Shown here: positions 49,739 to 61,386 of the stretch, in pieces
How positions within the stretch are numbered: the first letter of the stretch is position 1
How the letters are laid out: each line of letters begins with the position of its first letter
From: Neopestalotiopsis rosae
Lineage: Eukaryota; Ascomycota; Sordariomycetes; Amphisphaeriales; Sporocadaceae
DNA: 64,000 nucleotides
Direction of reading: 5' to 3'
Assembly (NCBI GenBank): GCA_023078685.1
Contig: JALGAS010000012.1
Coordinates: 806,001 to 870,000 of the forward strand
Notes under the pieces: generated by a model
What the model saw: only the letters and a program-made list of their open reading frames with translations
The model's database searches: none
Told to the model about the DNA's origin: nothing
Program-made: the position numbers and the translations under genes

Positions 49739-51596
49739 ATGGCAAAGTGCATCCCAACATCTTTGCTTGCCACGTTTTTGGTGCTCGGCGCCGTGTGTAC
49801 CGCAGCCAGCATAAAGTTGAGTGCTCCTCAAATGGGCTGGAACAGTTAGAACTACTACGCCTGCGACATTAATGAGACCATCATTGTCGGCAATGCCAAG
49901 GCACTGGTTGATACCGGTCTAAACAAGCTGGGCTACCAATACGTTACGCCGGATTGTGGGTGGTTCTCTGGCCTTCGTGACTCGGACGGAGCCCTTGGCT
50001 GGAATCTGACCAGGTTCCCAAGTGGTGGCGAGGGCCTGGGTGACATTATTCATGCCCTCGGCTTAAAGTTTGGTGTCTATTCCGATGCAGGATATTGGCA
50101 GTGTGGAAGCCTTAATCAACTACAAGGCAGTCTAGGTAGAAATGAGTTTCCAATGTCCCTCACTGCACAGCAGGCGGCTGATTTGTTGTCTGAATGACAG
50201 GATTTGAAAAAGCCGATGCGGCAGCTTTCGCGCGTTGGGGAGCCGACTCTCTCAAGTATGATAATTGCTACAACACCAATACCACGGTCGGGGCCGACTT
50301 CTACTCGGAGGAATCAGGATCGTCACAGCGTTTCCGCACCATGGCACAGGCGCTTGTCGAGGTGGATCGGAACATTGTCTACCAGCTGTGTCAATGGGGC
50401 GTTGGCCATGATCTTGGTAGCTGGTAAGAAGACCAAAATATCAACTGAAAAGTACGACTTGTTGACAAATATCATATCTGACAGGGCCCCAGGCATTGCC
50501 AACTCGTGGCGCATCAGTGTCGACATTTACAAAAACTGGGGCAGCATCTGGAGAATCCTCAACCAAGTCATTCCGTTTGCCAAGCTCACTACTACTGGTA
50601 GTTATCCAGACATGGATATGCTCATGTTGGTTGAATTCTCCTTTAAGTCGTTTGTTAGATTCGTGCTGACCGGAATATCACAGTGTTGGTCTCAGTGTAT
50701 TATCTCACCAGGAAGAAAAGATGCACTTTGGTCTTTGGTCAATTTTCAAGTCTCCCCTCATCCTGGGCAATTCCATAGCAGACCAAATCTCCTCCGACTC
50801 CTTTGATGTGATATCGAATCAAGAGGTCATTGCTATCAACCAGGATCCCCTAGGAGAGTCGGCGCACCTTGTGCGCCGCAGTGACAATGGCTACGACATT
50901 TATGCGGGAAATCTTTCAGGAGGCCGCATGGTATTCAGCATTGCAAATTGGCTTAATAGTAGTCAGACGGTCACTGTCAATGTCTCAGAGATTTTCGGTA
51001 TCTCGTCCGCCAGCGCTCGTGATGTTTGGGCTCACCAGGACATTGAAGAGCTTCAACAGACGTACCAGACCAAGCTTGCTGGTCATGAGATGCAAATTCT
51101 CATGCTATCGAATATTGTATATGCAAAGACTGCGCCGCTAGCTACTAGCTATTATATTGCAAGCAAGGCCATGATCTCTGGAAATGCTACCGCAGTCCAG
51201 TGCGCGCTCGGCCAGTGTCTCCCTGCCCAGTCCAAGGTGACGAGCATCGGAAGCGGCTCAGCCAATGCCGCCGTCACATTTACAAACATATACAGCGACA
51301 CCAATGGCACCAAGATTGTGGGTGTTGATTTCATCAACTATGATATTGCCTGGGAATCATCGTGGAAGAAGCCGCAAGGTACAAGCTCGCGCAACATGAC
51401 CATTTCGGTCAACTCAGGCCCATTGCAGCAGTGGAGCTTGCCAATATCCGGTGGCAACTGGTTCGACACTGGGCGATTACTTCTTGACGTCGATGGCTTC
51501 TTGCAAGGCGCAAATAATACGCTTGTTTTCAAGGCAGCAGATGGTGGAATGAGTGGCATGGCGCCGGACCTCGTAGGTATTGAGTTGCTTGGGTAA
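49739..51596 (+). pseudogene. GH27 alpha-galactosidase with an in-frame TAG
   Basis: Four exons, 49739-50135, 50201-50423, 50485-50625 and 50684-51596; 557 codons if the internal stop is read through. The signal peptide is MAKCIPTSLLATFLVLGAVCTAA. GH27 enzymes release terminal alpha-galactose with retention. The nucleophile is Asp153 in SLKYDNCY and the acid/base lies in GSYPDMDML (about D249). A C-terminal module of about 150 residues resembles a CBM35-type beta-sandwich. Codon 37 is TAG (49847-49849) in MGWNS[stop]NYYACDINE, where the family has Trp, so one G-to-A change explains it. No intron can remove the stop. Everything after it is open and well conserved, which points to a very recent loss, an allele, or a sequencing error. 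The third intron uses an atypical GTTGGT donor. Confidence 0.85.
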
Positions 51597-51716
51597 CAGC
51601 TTTGGAGCTTATCTTTTTTTTCTTTCTTTTATATTTACGAACATATTCATGAATCTCTTCATCCTAACCATCCATTGGATATCCATGTATGGCTTTATGC
51701 GATCCCACGAGCCCTC

Positions 51717-53450
51717 TCATACCGGCTTGACACTGACCCAGCATCCATTGAGAAGTGAAGTGTTGATGGCTAATCTGAGAACGGGGGCGCTATCATCCCT
51801 GGCTTCAATGGTTTGAAAGGCTTGCAAAAGACGAAATGTCACCATGGCCATTTGTGTCAGCGCAAAGTTCTGGCCGATACCTACAAACAAGAGATTAATA
51901 CTACGCGTGAGCAAACCCGAGCAAGAGGTTGACTTACAAATACGTGGTCCAGCATTAAAAGGTAGATACTCAAAGCTGCACAAGTTAGCAATGACACTGT
52001 GACTTTCTAACACGGCTTACCCAGATTTGAGCGTTTCCCATCGTTCCGGAATGAATTGATCGGCATCGTCGCCAAACTTGTCTCGCCTGCGCTGCATGGA
52101 CCAGACATTGTATCTCACATTGGTGCCTTTGGGCACAAAGATTGGTGACTTTCCATCCGCTCCACCTCCAACTGGAAGGATGGTGTCGCGGACAGCTTCT
52201 CGCGCGTTGAGCGGCACAGGAGGATTCAGTCTCAGGGCCTCCTTGACTGCCCAATTCAGATATTTCATATTCTTCAACTGTTCCCAGGTGGGATCTTCGG
52301 CACCAAGCTCTCGAATTTCTCTCTGGATCTTGGACACCACTTCCGGGCGCCTCGCTAGTTCGTAGAAAAGGTAAGTGAGAACGCTCGTCGTTGTATCGCG
52401 GCCAGCCAGAAAGATGCTCAGCAGTTGACCGCGGACCACTTCCTCTGGCTCTCCGGACTTCCATAGCTCATCGAGAAAGACGTATTTTCGCTGCTCTTGT
52501 TCGTCGCTGCCCTTCTCAGCGTTGATCTGCTTCTTCTTGGCGATAAAGTCCTCGACATAACTGTGTACGAAGTCCGCGTACTTTTTCAGTTCAGGCTCCG
52601 GCAGGATCTCGGTCAGCCAGCCGAGACGTGCCCGAAAACCGATTTTTGCCAAGGCGGCATCGAACCAGAGTCCAAAGCGAATGTCCCTTTCCGAGGCATT
52701 TCCCAGAACATCCGTCGTCTGGCCAAACATGAAATCAGAAATGCTGTCAATCGTCAGCATCCCAAAGAGGGCTTGTATATCGAACTTGCTCCCGTCTCGC
52801 GGGATCTTGTCAATAAGCTTGGTGATGTGCTTGTCAAAACACGCCAAATCCGAGATTTGGTCGCGAACGAATGCCGGTCGGAGCATGGCTCGCGAATGTT
52901 GCCACTCGGGCCCGTTTGTCGTGAAGATAGAATGGTCGCCCAACACTGGCTTGAAACCGCGGATGCGCTGTTCGGGGATGACCCAGTCATCAAATTTGGT
53001 ACTCAGGATGGCTTTGATATTTTCTGCGTCATCCGTGTTGATCGAAGTTATGGTTGAGGGGAACATTTCGTGTTCAAATGTATGGCCGAGAGCAGCGAAC
53101 TGTTTTACACGTAGTTCGAGTAGTTCATTTTTCCTGATACCTCTGCCGGTTTCCAGGAGGAAAGGAATGCCCAGGGGGTTGTTTTTATAGGTCGGAAGCG
53201 GAGCACATCCGTTTTGGGCCATTTTGCGGTAATAGACATGGTTTGCGTGAAGCCATAGCTGGGTATAAATGGCTGAGAGCACAAGTACAATGCCACAGGC
53301 TTTGTGTTGTGTAGTTGGAGGGCCTGGACGTAGATACAGGATGTCCAGCACCAGAGTCGCGGCGGCGGCAGTAATGGCAACGGTGGCCAAGTGGTATCGT
53401 CTCGTGGCTCTGGTGCCTAGGGTTTCCACCCCAAGTTCTTGCTTCGACAT
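51717..53450 (-). CDS. cytochrome P450, CYP52/CYP539-like (alkane or fatty-acid hydroxylase type)
   Basis: Three exons, 53450-52021, 51975-51938 and 51880-51717 (543 aa). Microsomal P450 of the clan that hydroxylates alkanes and fatty acids at or near the terminal carbon. Two hydrophobic N-terminal segments anchor it in the ER membrane. Landmarks are the I-helix FLAGRDTTTS, the K-helix KEALRL, NPPVPLNAREA, the PERW segment and the heme loop FNAGPRICIGQ with Cys490, which spans a 57-nt intron. The frame is open upstream to 53600 but without an ATG; Met 53450 (MSKQELGVET) is the only candidate. It ends 120 bp from the alpha-galactosidase stop, tail to tail. The closest named subfamily cannot be fixed without alignment. 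Confidence 0.93.
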
Positions 53451-54882
53451 AATCTTTTGTGCAGCTTTCGACTGTGCTTCGTTTTCTTTGATAGGCTGTT
53501 GCTTTGGGTTACCGCTCGACACAGTTTGCTGATTCAAGGAGCAAGGTGCTGTTCTGAAAATGCTTCTATGGCGTATCGAGGTCGCCAACGGATGGCTCAC
53601 TGCAAAGGCAATGCTTTATTCTGGGCGTGTTTTATAACAAGTTGACAGGAGTTGGTTGCTGTCGTCATCACGGTTTCCTAGATCATACACCCGGGGCCGA
53701 CGGAGCCGGAGGTTCTGCTTGCCTGTCAGATCATAGCGCGATGACTCCGTTGTCGAGAGTTTTGACACGAGCTACCTAGGTAGGCAATCAAACTCAAGTG
53801 GCATGTGAGGAGAAAGTCGTCGTATCGGACAGGTTGCTTGGCGTAGCAATAGGCTTTTGCACTCTTGCTACCCCACTCGAGTGTCGCACAAATACTTGAT
53901 CAGTGATCACCCTCGGCTGGATGTTCTTTGGGTTGCTATAGATTGCCAACCCAATAGGCTTTAACATTACGAAAATGCTTGTTTTTGATTCGATAGGCTA
54001 TTATATACACGACCCTTGGGTGTCGCACGCTCGGTCGCGTGTGCATCAAGTGATGCTCAGCACTAAGCGGCTGGCCACTGTTCGAGGTCGCATCGTCCAA
54101 CTAAGCATTCCTCCACACCTGGCCGAAAATATTTAAGTGCTATTTTCAGGAGTATAGGTACTAGAGGTGTTTAGATTGGCATGACTCGGCGAGAACAACG
54201 TAACGGATGCGATATGGTGGTATTTACGATTCATCATAGTATACATAAGGCTGAGCTGAAATCATATGTCTGCTTTGAGTAATTGAACTCTTGGCAATTT
54301 TGAACGAATACTCGTTATGGTTATCTATACCATAGGGCTGCAGATAACGCTCAGCGGCCCACACACAGCGCCCAGCTTGAGCGGCCATGAAACAGGTATA
54401 GACGACACTCGTTTCCATCTTTCACAGCGATAACTCAACATAAACGTGCGATTTCAACGGCCATGTCATAGTCGGCCAACCTATTCACCTGCTCAAAAAA
54501 GATCAAACACCTTCGCAAGTAGTGTATTGCGATGCACAGGTAAATGATATTTTTCTTGGCGCAAGCAGCGAAATCAAATGTAATGCACAATCATTTCTTC
54601 TCATGAAATGAATCAAATATTAAAAAGTACTCTCGGCCAAGGCAACAAGATCCGCCCTGTTGAGTCTACTCCTGTTGGTTCGTAGTGGTCACGTTGAACC
54701 ATGCGAGGGATGCATGGCGGGGGCGCATATTGAGGGGTTCATTCGCTGCGCCGTTCGGAGTTGGCGTCTCGGGAGAAACCTTTACTCTCCGCTTGTACGC
54801 ATGTGAATTTTTTGATTATTTAATTGGAAAGAAGTATCCCGAATTCTCATCTCCATTGTTTGCCCTCTATCATTGTATCAAG
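53451..54882. promoter_or_regulatory. divergent intergenic region, P450 and amidase
   Basis: About 1.4 kb between divergent starts. No gene is supported; a degenerate ATAGGCT element recurs three times near 53850-54000. Function unknown. Confidence 0.5.
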
Positions 54883-56830
54883 ATGGGAGACTCGGACACT
54901 CCAGCTGACTCGTGGCTGGCCAAGGCCTCTGCCAGAAGAGCCCAGCGAGACTCTGCTTTGCCGGCCGAATGGAAGCTGCCTTCAGCAATTTGGGATTCAC
55001 TCAAAGTACCATTGGAATCAAACAAGAACAACCTTATCGAGCTTGACATTGTCAGAAAGTCTGGCATATTGACACAAAAGGAGTTGGAAATCACTGAGAA
55101 TTTTGACGTCGGTGCCTTGCTCAACTTGCTGGCCACCGGCAAGTTATCGGCTCTCGAAGTGACAATTGCATTTTCCAAGCGTGCAGCCATTGCACAAGAA
55201 CTCGTAAGTGTTTCTACTTAGAAACGATCAATCTACTAATTGTGATCCAGACCCGATGCCTTACGGAAACCATGTTCGACCAGGCTCAAGAGAGGGCCCG
55301 GTATCTCGATTCTCTTCAAGTCCAGGGAAAACTAGCTGGGCCCCTTCATGGACTTCCAGTGAGCCTCAAGGACGGTTTCCAAATTGTCGGACTGCCAGCC
55401 ACGTTGGGTCTGCTGTCGTACGTTGACTTCGTGTCGGATACAAACTCGCCACTTGTTGATATCCTTTTGGACCTCGGCGCTGTTCTCTACGTCAAGACAA
55501 ACATCCCACAAACGCTACTGGTATGTAATCAAGCACCACACAGAGTGGCAGTCCAACTGACAATGTGTAGACCACAGACTCTTCCAATAACATTTATGGG
55601 CGGGTGCTCAATCCTTGGAACACTGCTCTATCAGCTGGCGGATCGAGTGGTGGTGAGGGAGCATTAGTGGCATTCCGTGGCTCACCACTTGGGGTAGGAA
55701 CGGACGTTGGAGGTTAGTGATGCTTGACGGCTAGTCAGTACCCATGGCTGACGATTCTAAAAAGGTTCTATTCGCGTTCCTGCTGCATGCAACGGAACCT
55801 ATGGTTTCAAGCCAACCACATCCCGTGTACCCTATGGTGGCCAGCAGACATGCGTCAATCCTGGGCTCAAATTCGTCGTCGCGGCTGCAGGGCCCATCTC
55901 GAATGATTTCACTGCTCTCGAGTTGTTTGTCAAGAGCGTACTCGACAAGAGACCTGCCACTCTGGATTCGACTGCGCTTGACTTGCCCTGGCGCATCGTG
56001 GGTAGCCAGCAGGGCAAGAAACTTCGATTTGGCTTCCTCTCAGAGGATCCCAACTTTCCGATCCATCCTCCTGTGCGGCGGACGCTTGAGAATACGGCCA
56101 GGGCGCTCAAATCAGAGGGACACGAAGTGATTGAATTGTCCCCGGACGAGGGTCTAGTCACGGACGCAGTGGCAATTGCTGGACTCTTGTTTCGACTGGA
56201 CGACACTGCCACTCAAATCGTGCAGGCCGGGGGCGAGCCTTTTATCCCTTCACTCGTCGCTATTCAAAAGACCAGCGCCAAGTTGCTCGCATCGCCGGAA
56301 TACAGCAAGTTTGCAGCCCTGACGCAGCTTCATGGACTCGAACAGCTCGCCGTGCTCAACAAGGAAAGAGCTAGGATCCAGGCTAAGTGGAACAAATTAT
56401 GGGCAACGCATCAAATTGACGCAGTCATTTCGCCGTCCATTAGGACCACGGCAGTTGAACATGATGCCGTTGGCATTCCCGCGTATACAATGTTATTGAA
56501 TCTTCTTGATGTAAGCTCAGACTCTCTCTGCTAGACTCCAAGGTTCTCCGCTCACGACTTTTAGTATCCGGGCTGTGTGCTCCCATACGGCAAGGTTGAG
56601 TCTATCGATATCGCTGACGACAAGGAACCGGACGCAATGAGTATTCCATGCGAGTAGAGCCCGACTCTTTTCCACGTGGGTTTGCGAGACTAACGTGAGA
56701 TATAGATAATGCTGAGCTGTTGCAAGGAGCTCCATGCGCAGTTCAATTATTCACCAGCATGTTCCGAGACGAAGAATGTCTTGCCATTGCCAAGGTTGTT
56801 GACGATTGTTTGAAGCGGGTTGGAGCATAA
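54883..56830 (+). CDS. amidase (amidase-signature family, acetamidase-like)
   Basis: Six exons, 54883-55203, 55251-55520, 55571-55712, 55765-56510, 56565-56640 and 56706-56830 (559 aa). Amidase-signature enzymes hydrolyse carboxamides to acid and ammonia with a Ser-cisSer-Lys triad. All three residues are visible: Lys147 in VSLKDG, the cis-Ser222 in SAGGSSGGEGA and the nucleophile Ser246 in GTDVGGSIRVPA, with the same spacing as in fatty-acid amide hydrolase (24 and 99 residues). The exon joins fall inside these blocks and restore them. The N-terminal 100 residues (ITENFDVGALLNLLATGKLSALEVTIAFSKRA) are also typical of fungal acetamidases. No signal peptide; cytosolic. It may supply nitrogen from amides; the exact substrate is unknown. 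Confidence 0.94.
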
Positions 56831-57675
56831 TCCTGAAGATAGTTGCGTCCTGGTGTGGATTTGGAACATGCCTGACAAACTGGCACACGGCAAGTCTCAG
56901 CAGTCAGTGAACAATGCCGCTACCAGCAGTATGGTTAGCATTTAGGCACTCATCTGCATGTCTCAACTAGCTAGGGGAGAAGCATCGCGTTCGACGTAAT
57001 TCAAAAGGCATTCACAGACAGTAAACTTCTCCGACTCTTCAGAGCAGCGCAAATCAAAGATTTGAGTCTCAACAGTGTGCCAGTGTAGCTTCGGAGTTCG
57101 GTTTCGGTATTGGAGGTGCTGGAGTCGGTAGCGGTCGCTCAGTGCAACTACCCCGCTAGTCGCGTCACGTATGGAGTACAGCTGCGCCTCGGCCACTACC
57201 ATCATACCTTGGCAGTGATCACCAACACATTATGATCAACAGATTATACAATCAAAAATGGAGTCAATGGGTGTTATTATATTCGGTTATCTCTGCTACT
57301 TGGCCGAGAGCGAGTATAATACACATTGTACGTACGTATTTTGTAAAAGCTGCCAGATTAGAAGTCATATATAATAACTCGAAAATGCTCAAAACTGGCC
57401 CCACTGTTGAATGTCAACATCACGCGGTGAAGCACTGACGTCACTGAAACGCCAGCTCACTCTGCAGGTCAATAGCATGTCCAAAGTACCTTCCTTAGGC
57501 AACCACGGCAAGCCACGAGAAATCCAGAAGTCCCACCACAACTCCGATAAAAGAGGAGTCGTCAGCCCATGTCCGCAATATTTTGCTCAGCTACACCACA
57601 ATTTGCACATTTTCCATAATACAATCAATCGATACCTACTCGACAACTCGATTTCACGGTAAATCACCAGTCAAA
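56831..57675. other. intergenic
   Basis: About 850 bp of spacer and promoter for the next gene; no gene is supported. Confidence 0.55.
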
Positions 57676-58073
57676 ATGTTCCAGAACGCCCTTGCGACGA
57701 TTTTCTTCCAGCTCTGCCTGGCCACTTTTGCCTTTGCCGCTCCCCTCGCCGGTGAGGTCTCGGCTACCACCACCGACGCCTGGCAATACGGTACCGGCGG
57801 TGGTATCATTGGATTCGTCGTTCTGGTTCTCGACATCATCGTCTTCAGTGCGTCATCCTCTCCCTCTCCAGTGACGCGACCCGTCAAGGCTGGAACAAAT
57901 GCTAACTCAATTCTTGTACCACAGTCGAGGTCCTGCAGTCAAACCGCCCTCCCTCCCACAAGCTCCTCTGGTGTCTCGTCGTCTTCATCTTCCCCGTTGT
58001 CGGCATGATCATCTACTGGCTTTTCTCGAACCGCCAGGCCCACAAGGCTGGCTCCTACGAGCCCTTGGCATAA
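57676..58073 (+). CDS. small PLDc_N-domain membrane protein
   Basis: Two exons, 57676-57847 and 57925-58073 (106 aa). After a signal-like N-terminus (MFQNALATIFFQLCLATFAFA) come two hydrophobic helices with the pattern of the phospholipase D-nuclease N-terminal (PLDc_N) family: GGIIGFVVLVLDIIVFIEVL, a short SNRPPSHKLLW loop and VVFIFPVVGMIIYWLFSNR. In bacteria this domain precedes cardiolipin synthase; in fungi it occurs alone as a small membrane protein of unknown role. The intron (GTGCGT...CACAG) splits the first helix and the join is exact. Confidence 0.85.
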
Positions 58074-60066
58074 GAGTGATCTGTTGGAATATCATAAACA
58101 GCGCTGCTGGTGTTCCTCCGCTGGAGAAGATTAGCTCCACTGCTTGTGTGAAAATGTCATTACTCTAGCCAGTCCATGGAAGACACGGCGTCATGTGTTA
58201 CGAGGCAACAAGCGGGTGTTTTCCCAAACGTGAAGTGTATTGCTGTGCTGGGTCTTTGTTCTGTTTCCAGGTTTGGCGTTGCCTTGTGCTCGTCCTCACG
58301 GACTGTAGCCTTAGGTATTGTAGCATGTCTCTTATGCGTGCTTGTCAATTGATATCACTCTCATTATACATTTGCGTATATGCTGAATTGTGAAGGCTTT
58401 GTTGATCTCTGAGCACGACCAATCGTCACATGGCTCACCAAGTTGATACAGGTTCCTGGTACAAGGGAGGGCGTCTTTGCGATTGTGAGGCTGATGAAAG
58501 CCGTTCGAATTCAAGAGCATTCATCGGCATCTGCCTCGACTGTGGTCATAACCTGGTATGGACTTTTCGGCAATCACGGAAAACAGGAAACATGGCGGCA
58601 TCATCTTCTCAAGACACACTCGCCCGGGCAGCATTCGACGTTACCAATTGCCTCTAACTGATAGAGGCCCACATGTTCTGACAGGTCCTCTTGGTCACGT
58701 CCTTGTACAAATGCCGAAGCAGGGTTCCAAATCATTTTGGGTCAGTTTGGGGTTGCGAGCTTCTGACCAATTGCAAAATTCATTCTGGATTGTGGTCATC
58801 CTGAACAGAGCTTCATTCGGCCGTAGCAGATCAAGGCAGGCCGAGGCCTCGAAACAAGAGCAGCGGGAACACGAAATTCGGGGCTTAAATTTCAAAAAGG
58901 GATATGAGGGATTGTCTTAATTGCCCGGCACGGATCTTTGCCTCCGTTCAAACCGTGGACCTCGCCGGAAGTAACCTCTTGGTAGCCAGCCACAATCATG
59001 ACCTTTTACTACTTTTGATTGTTTTGTCAATGATCGCGTGCTCATCCTTTTGGCAGCTCGGTGACTAGAGATAACTTGTACCACTTTGCAACTGTCTTTA
59101 CTGGAACATATCCTGCTTTCCTCTTTACTTCTGTAATGAATTATGCCTCGACTTCTTTTAGCTATCGAGCTCATTTGTATTAGTGAAAATGATCATGTTC
59201 ATCCCCAATTGACGAGGTTTACATACGACTTGTGCCATGTGCTATTTGCCGCTGTCTTTCGCGCCGAATGTGGTTATGTGACGAATCACTGCTTTCTGTA
59301 ACGGTATTTACATGAAGCTCGGATATATTGAAGGAGCTCGAACCGGCTGAGCCCGCTTTGAGACATTGCGGCTTATAGTGAAGTAATTTGGAAAGCAAGG
59401 CCGTCCAACTGAAAAAGAAGCAAGGCATCGATCTCTTTTGTGCACATTTCCAACCACAACCGATGCTTTGGAACACTAGTGTGCCGGTATATTTGAACCC
59501 CCGAGGACCCTGAAAGTCAAAGGAAGCCGTTTCCAATTTCCCTCCATCCGCGCCGGCACGGTAATTCGGTTTAGGTCACGAACGCGCTCAAGGCGAATGT
59601 CGTGTGTGGGCAAAGTCTACCATGGCAGCATGTAACCAACTGTCATCCGGCTATGCCCGGCACCAAGACAAGACATCCCACAGGATTACCTAGACAGGCA
59701 AACCAGGCAGGTTTGGCAGGCATACAATCTTGACAATGCCGGCGGCAGACTCATTTACGAAAAAGTGACGAATTTCGAAGAGTTCTCTGAGCCGTCATTC
59801 TCTGCGTCGAACCAAGTCACCAACCTTTTTCCACGCTTCTGGCCCACAGCACGCGTCCCAACTTGCCATGACAAGCACTCGCGAAGGAGATGCTGTTTTG
59901 GGTAATGGCGATTTCTATACTACGCCGTCCTGATTTCGACGAAATCGCGAGATCTATATAAAGACGAATATTTCCGTATCTCATTGAGAGTATCTTCAGA
60001 TCCAGAATCAGTGCCTCTTATCCCGACTACTTACTCTCTTTAAAACCGTTATCTCAAATCTTCAAA
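58074..60066. other. intergenic
   Basis: About 2 kb with only short frames lacking family features. The right 150 bp is the promoter and CT-rich leader of the secreted protein, with a TATA box at 59955. Confidence 0.55.
59955..59962 (+). promoter_or_regulatory. TATA box
   Basis: TATATAAA lies 112 bp before the ATG at 60067, followed by a pyrimidine-rich leader; this is the layout of strongly expressed fungal genes. Confidence 0.65.
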
Positions 60067-60765
60067 ATGCTCTCGTCTATCGTATCTTGCGTCCTCGCCG
60101 TCGCCGCCCTGGCCTCGGCTGAGCCCATTCCCCGTGACCTCGAGTCGCGTGCCACTTCCACCTCGAATGGCACCGCAGACTTTGACAGACTGACATCCCA
60201 AGAATTCCCCTTGTTCCCCATCGGCTACTATGGAGGTCTCTACTGGACCGGTCTTTGTGAGGAACTCTGAATCATACCAGAAAAACCAGTCCATATTACT
60301 AATGCCTGCTTTCTAGACGCTGTAAACGCTTCCGACGTCACCGAGGGACTGACCCCCAAGTCCCTCCCCAACGTCGCCTCCTTTGGCTCCGTGACGGCCG
60401 ACCTGCCCATCATCTCGAGCGTCTACACCGGCTCCAAGGTCAGCAACTTCAAGCTCAACTCAATGTACTTTGGGTGCTCGGACGAGTCCGGCAAGGTCCC
60501 CGTCGCCTGCAAGGTGACCGTCTACCTGTACGACAAGTCGCTCGGCTTTGTCGGGTACGCGCCCTTTTACTTCACCCCGCAGACCAACAAGACGTCCAAG
60601 CTCCTGTTCGCCGACCTCAGCGGCACGCCGTCGGGCATCAGCTACGCCCGCTTCGTCACAAAGTTCATCGTCGGCACCAAGGGACTCACCTCCATTGACA
60701 ATGTCAAGTACTCCATCACCACCAACGGTACCGTTAGCGCACAGTCACTTGTTGTGTCGTCGTAA
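60067..60765 (+). CDS. small secreted protein of unknown function
   Basis: Two exons, 60067-60256 and 60317-60765 (212 aa). The signal peptide is MLSSIVSCVLAVAALASA and is followed by EPIPRDLESR, which ends in a possible propeptide cleavage site. The mature part (YYGGLYWTGLYAVNASD... FGCSDESGKVPVACKV...) has one likely disulfide pair and several Asn-X-Ser/Thr sites, and looks like a beta-rich fold common in ascomycete secretomes. Codon use is strongly C-ending, and a clear TATA box precedes it, both pointing to high expression. Function is not recognised. Confidence 0.85.
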
Positions 60766-61386
60766 GGGAGATGATCCTTTTGACTCAAAAAACGCAGATA
60801 ACCTACCTGACTTCCGTAACCTGAATTCTTTGCCGATAACCGGTGGGGGTATTTGCAAGAACATTGGTCGTCGGTAGGAGAAACCAAAACACCAAAAGCT
60901 ATCCACTTCGACACATTCATTCATCCCATTTGTTTTGATATGCGACGTTGATTTTGTGGTTCTGATAGGGGGCAGATGAGATGTACTTCAGATCATGGTA
61001 ACAATGCTGTGGAATAACTTTCCATAGTTTCAGCTGCTAACACATGCTTGTCTCAACCAAATGGATTCTTGCTGTTCTCGTGCAGTGACATGAACATCTC
61101 GGGATCAGGATCGTGTTCTCCTTGAAAACGTGTTCGCATTGGTAATATTCAACTACTTTACACTGGAAACAAGTCATTTGTCTCAAGGTATGAACAGAAC
61201 TATTATTAGGCTCTCTATGAGAGCATTCAGAAATTAGAAAGGGCTACTGTTTTATGTATGGTTTCCGTCCTCTTCGCAATGGTATCAATTCTCTTTTATC
61301 CGAGCGTTCCAGCCCATGGTCTGTAATGGTAGACGTGGCATGGCTTCCTTCGACTCAACCCGCTCGCTCTACCTCTCTCTACACTC
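60766..61386. other. intergenic between convergent 3' ends
   Basis: About 620 bp of 3' untranslated sequence and spacer; no gene is supported. Confidence 0.6.
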
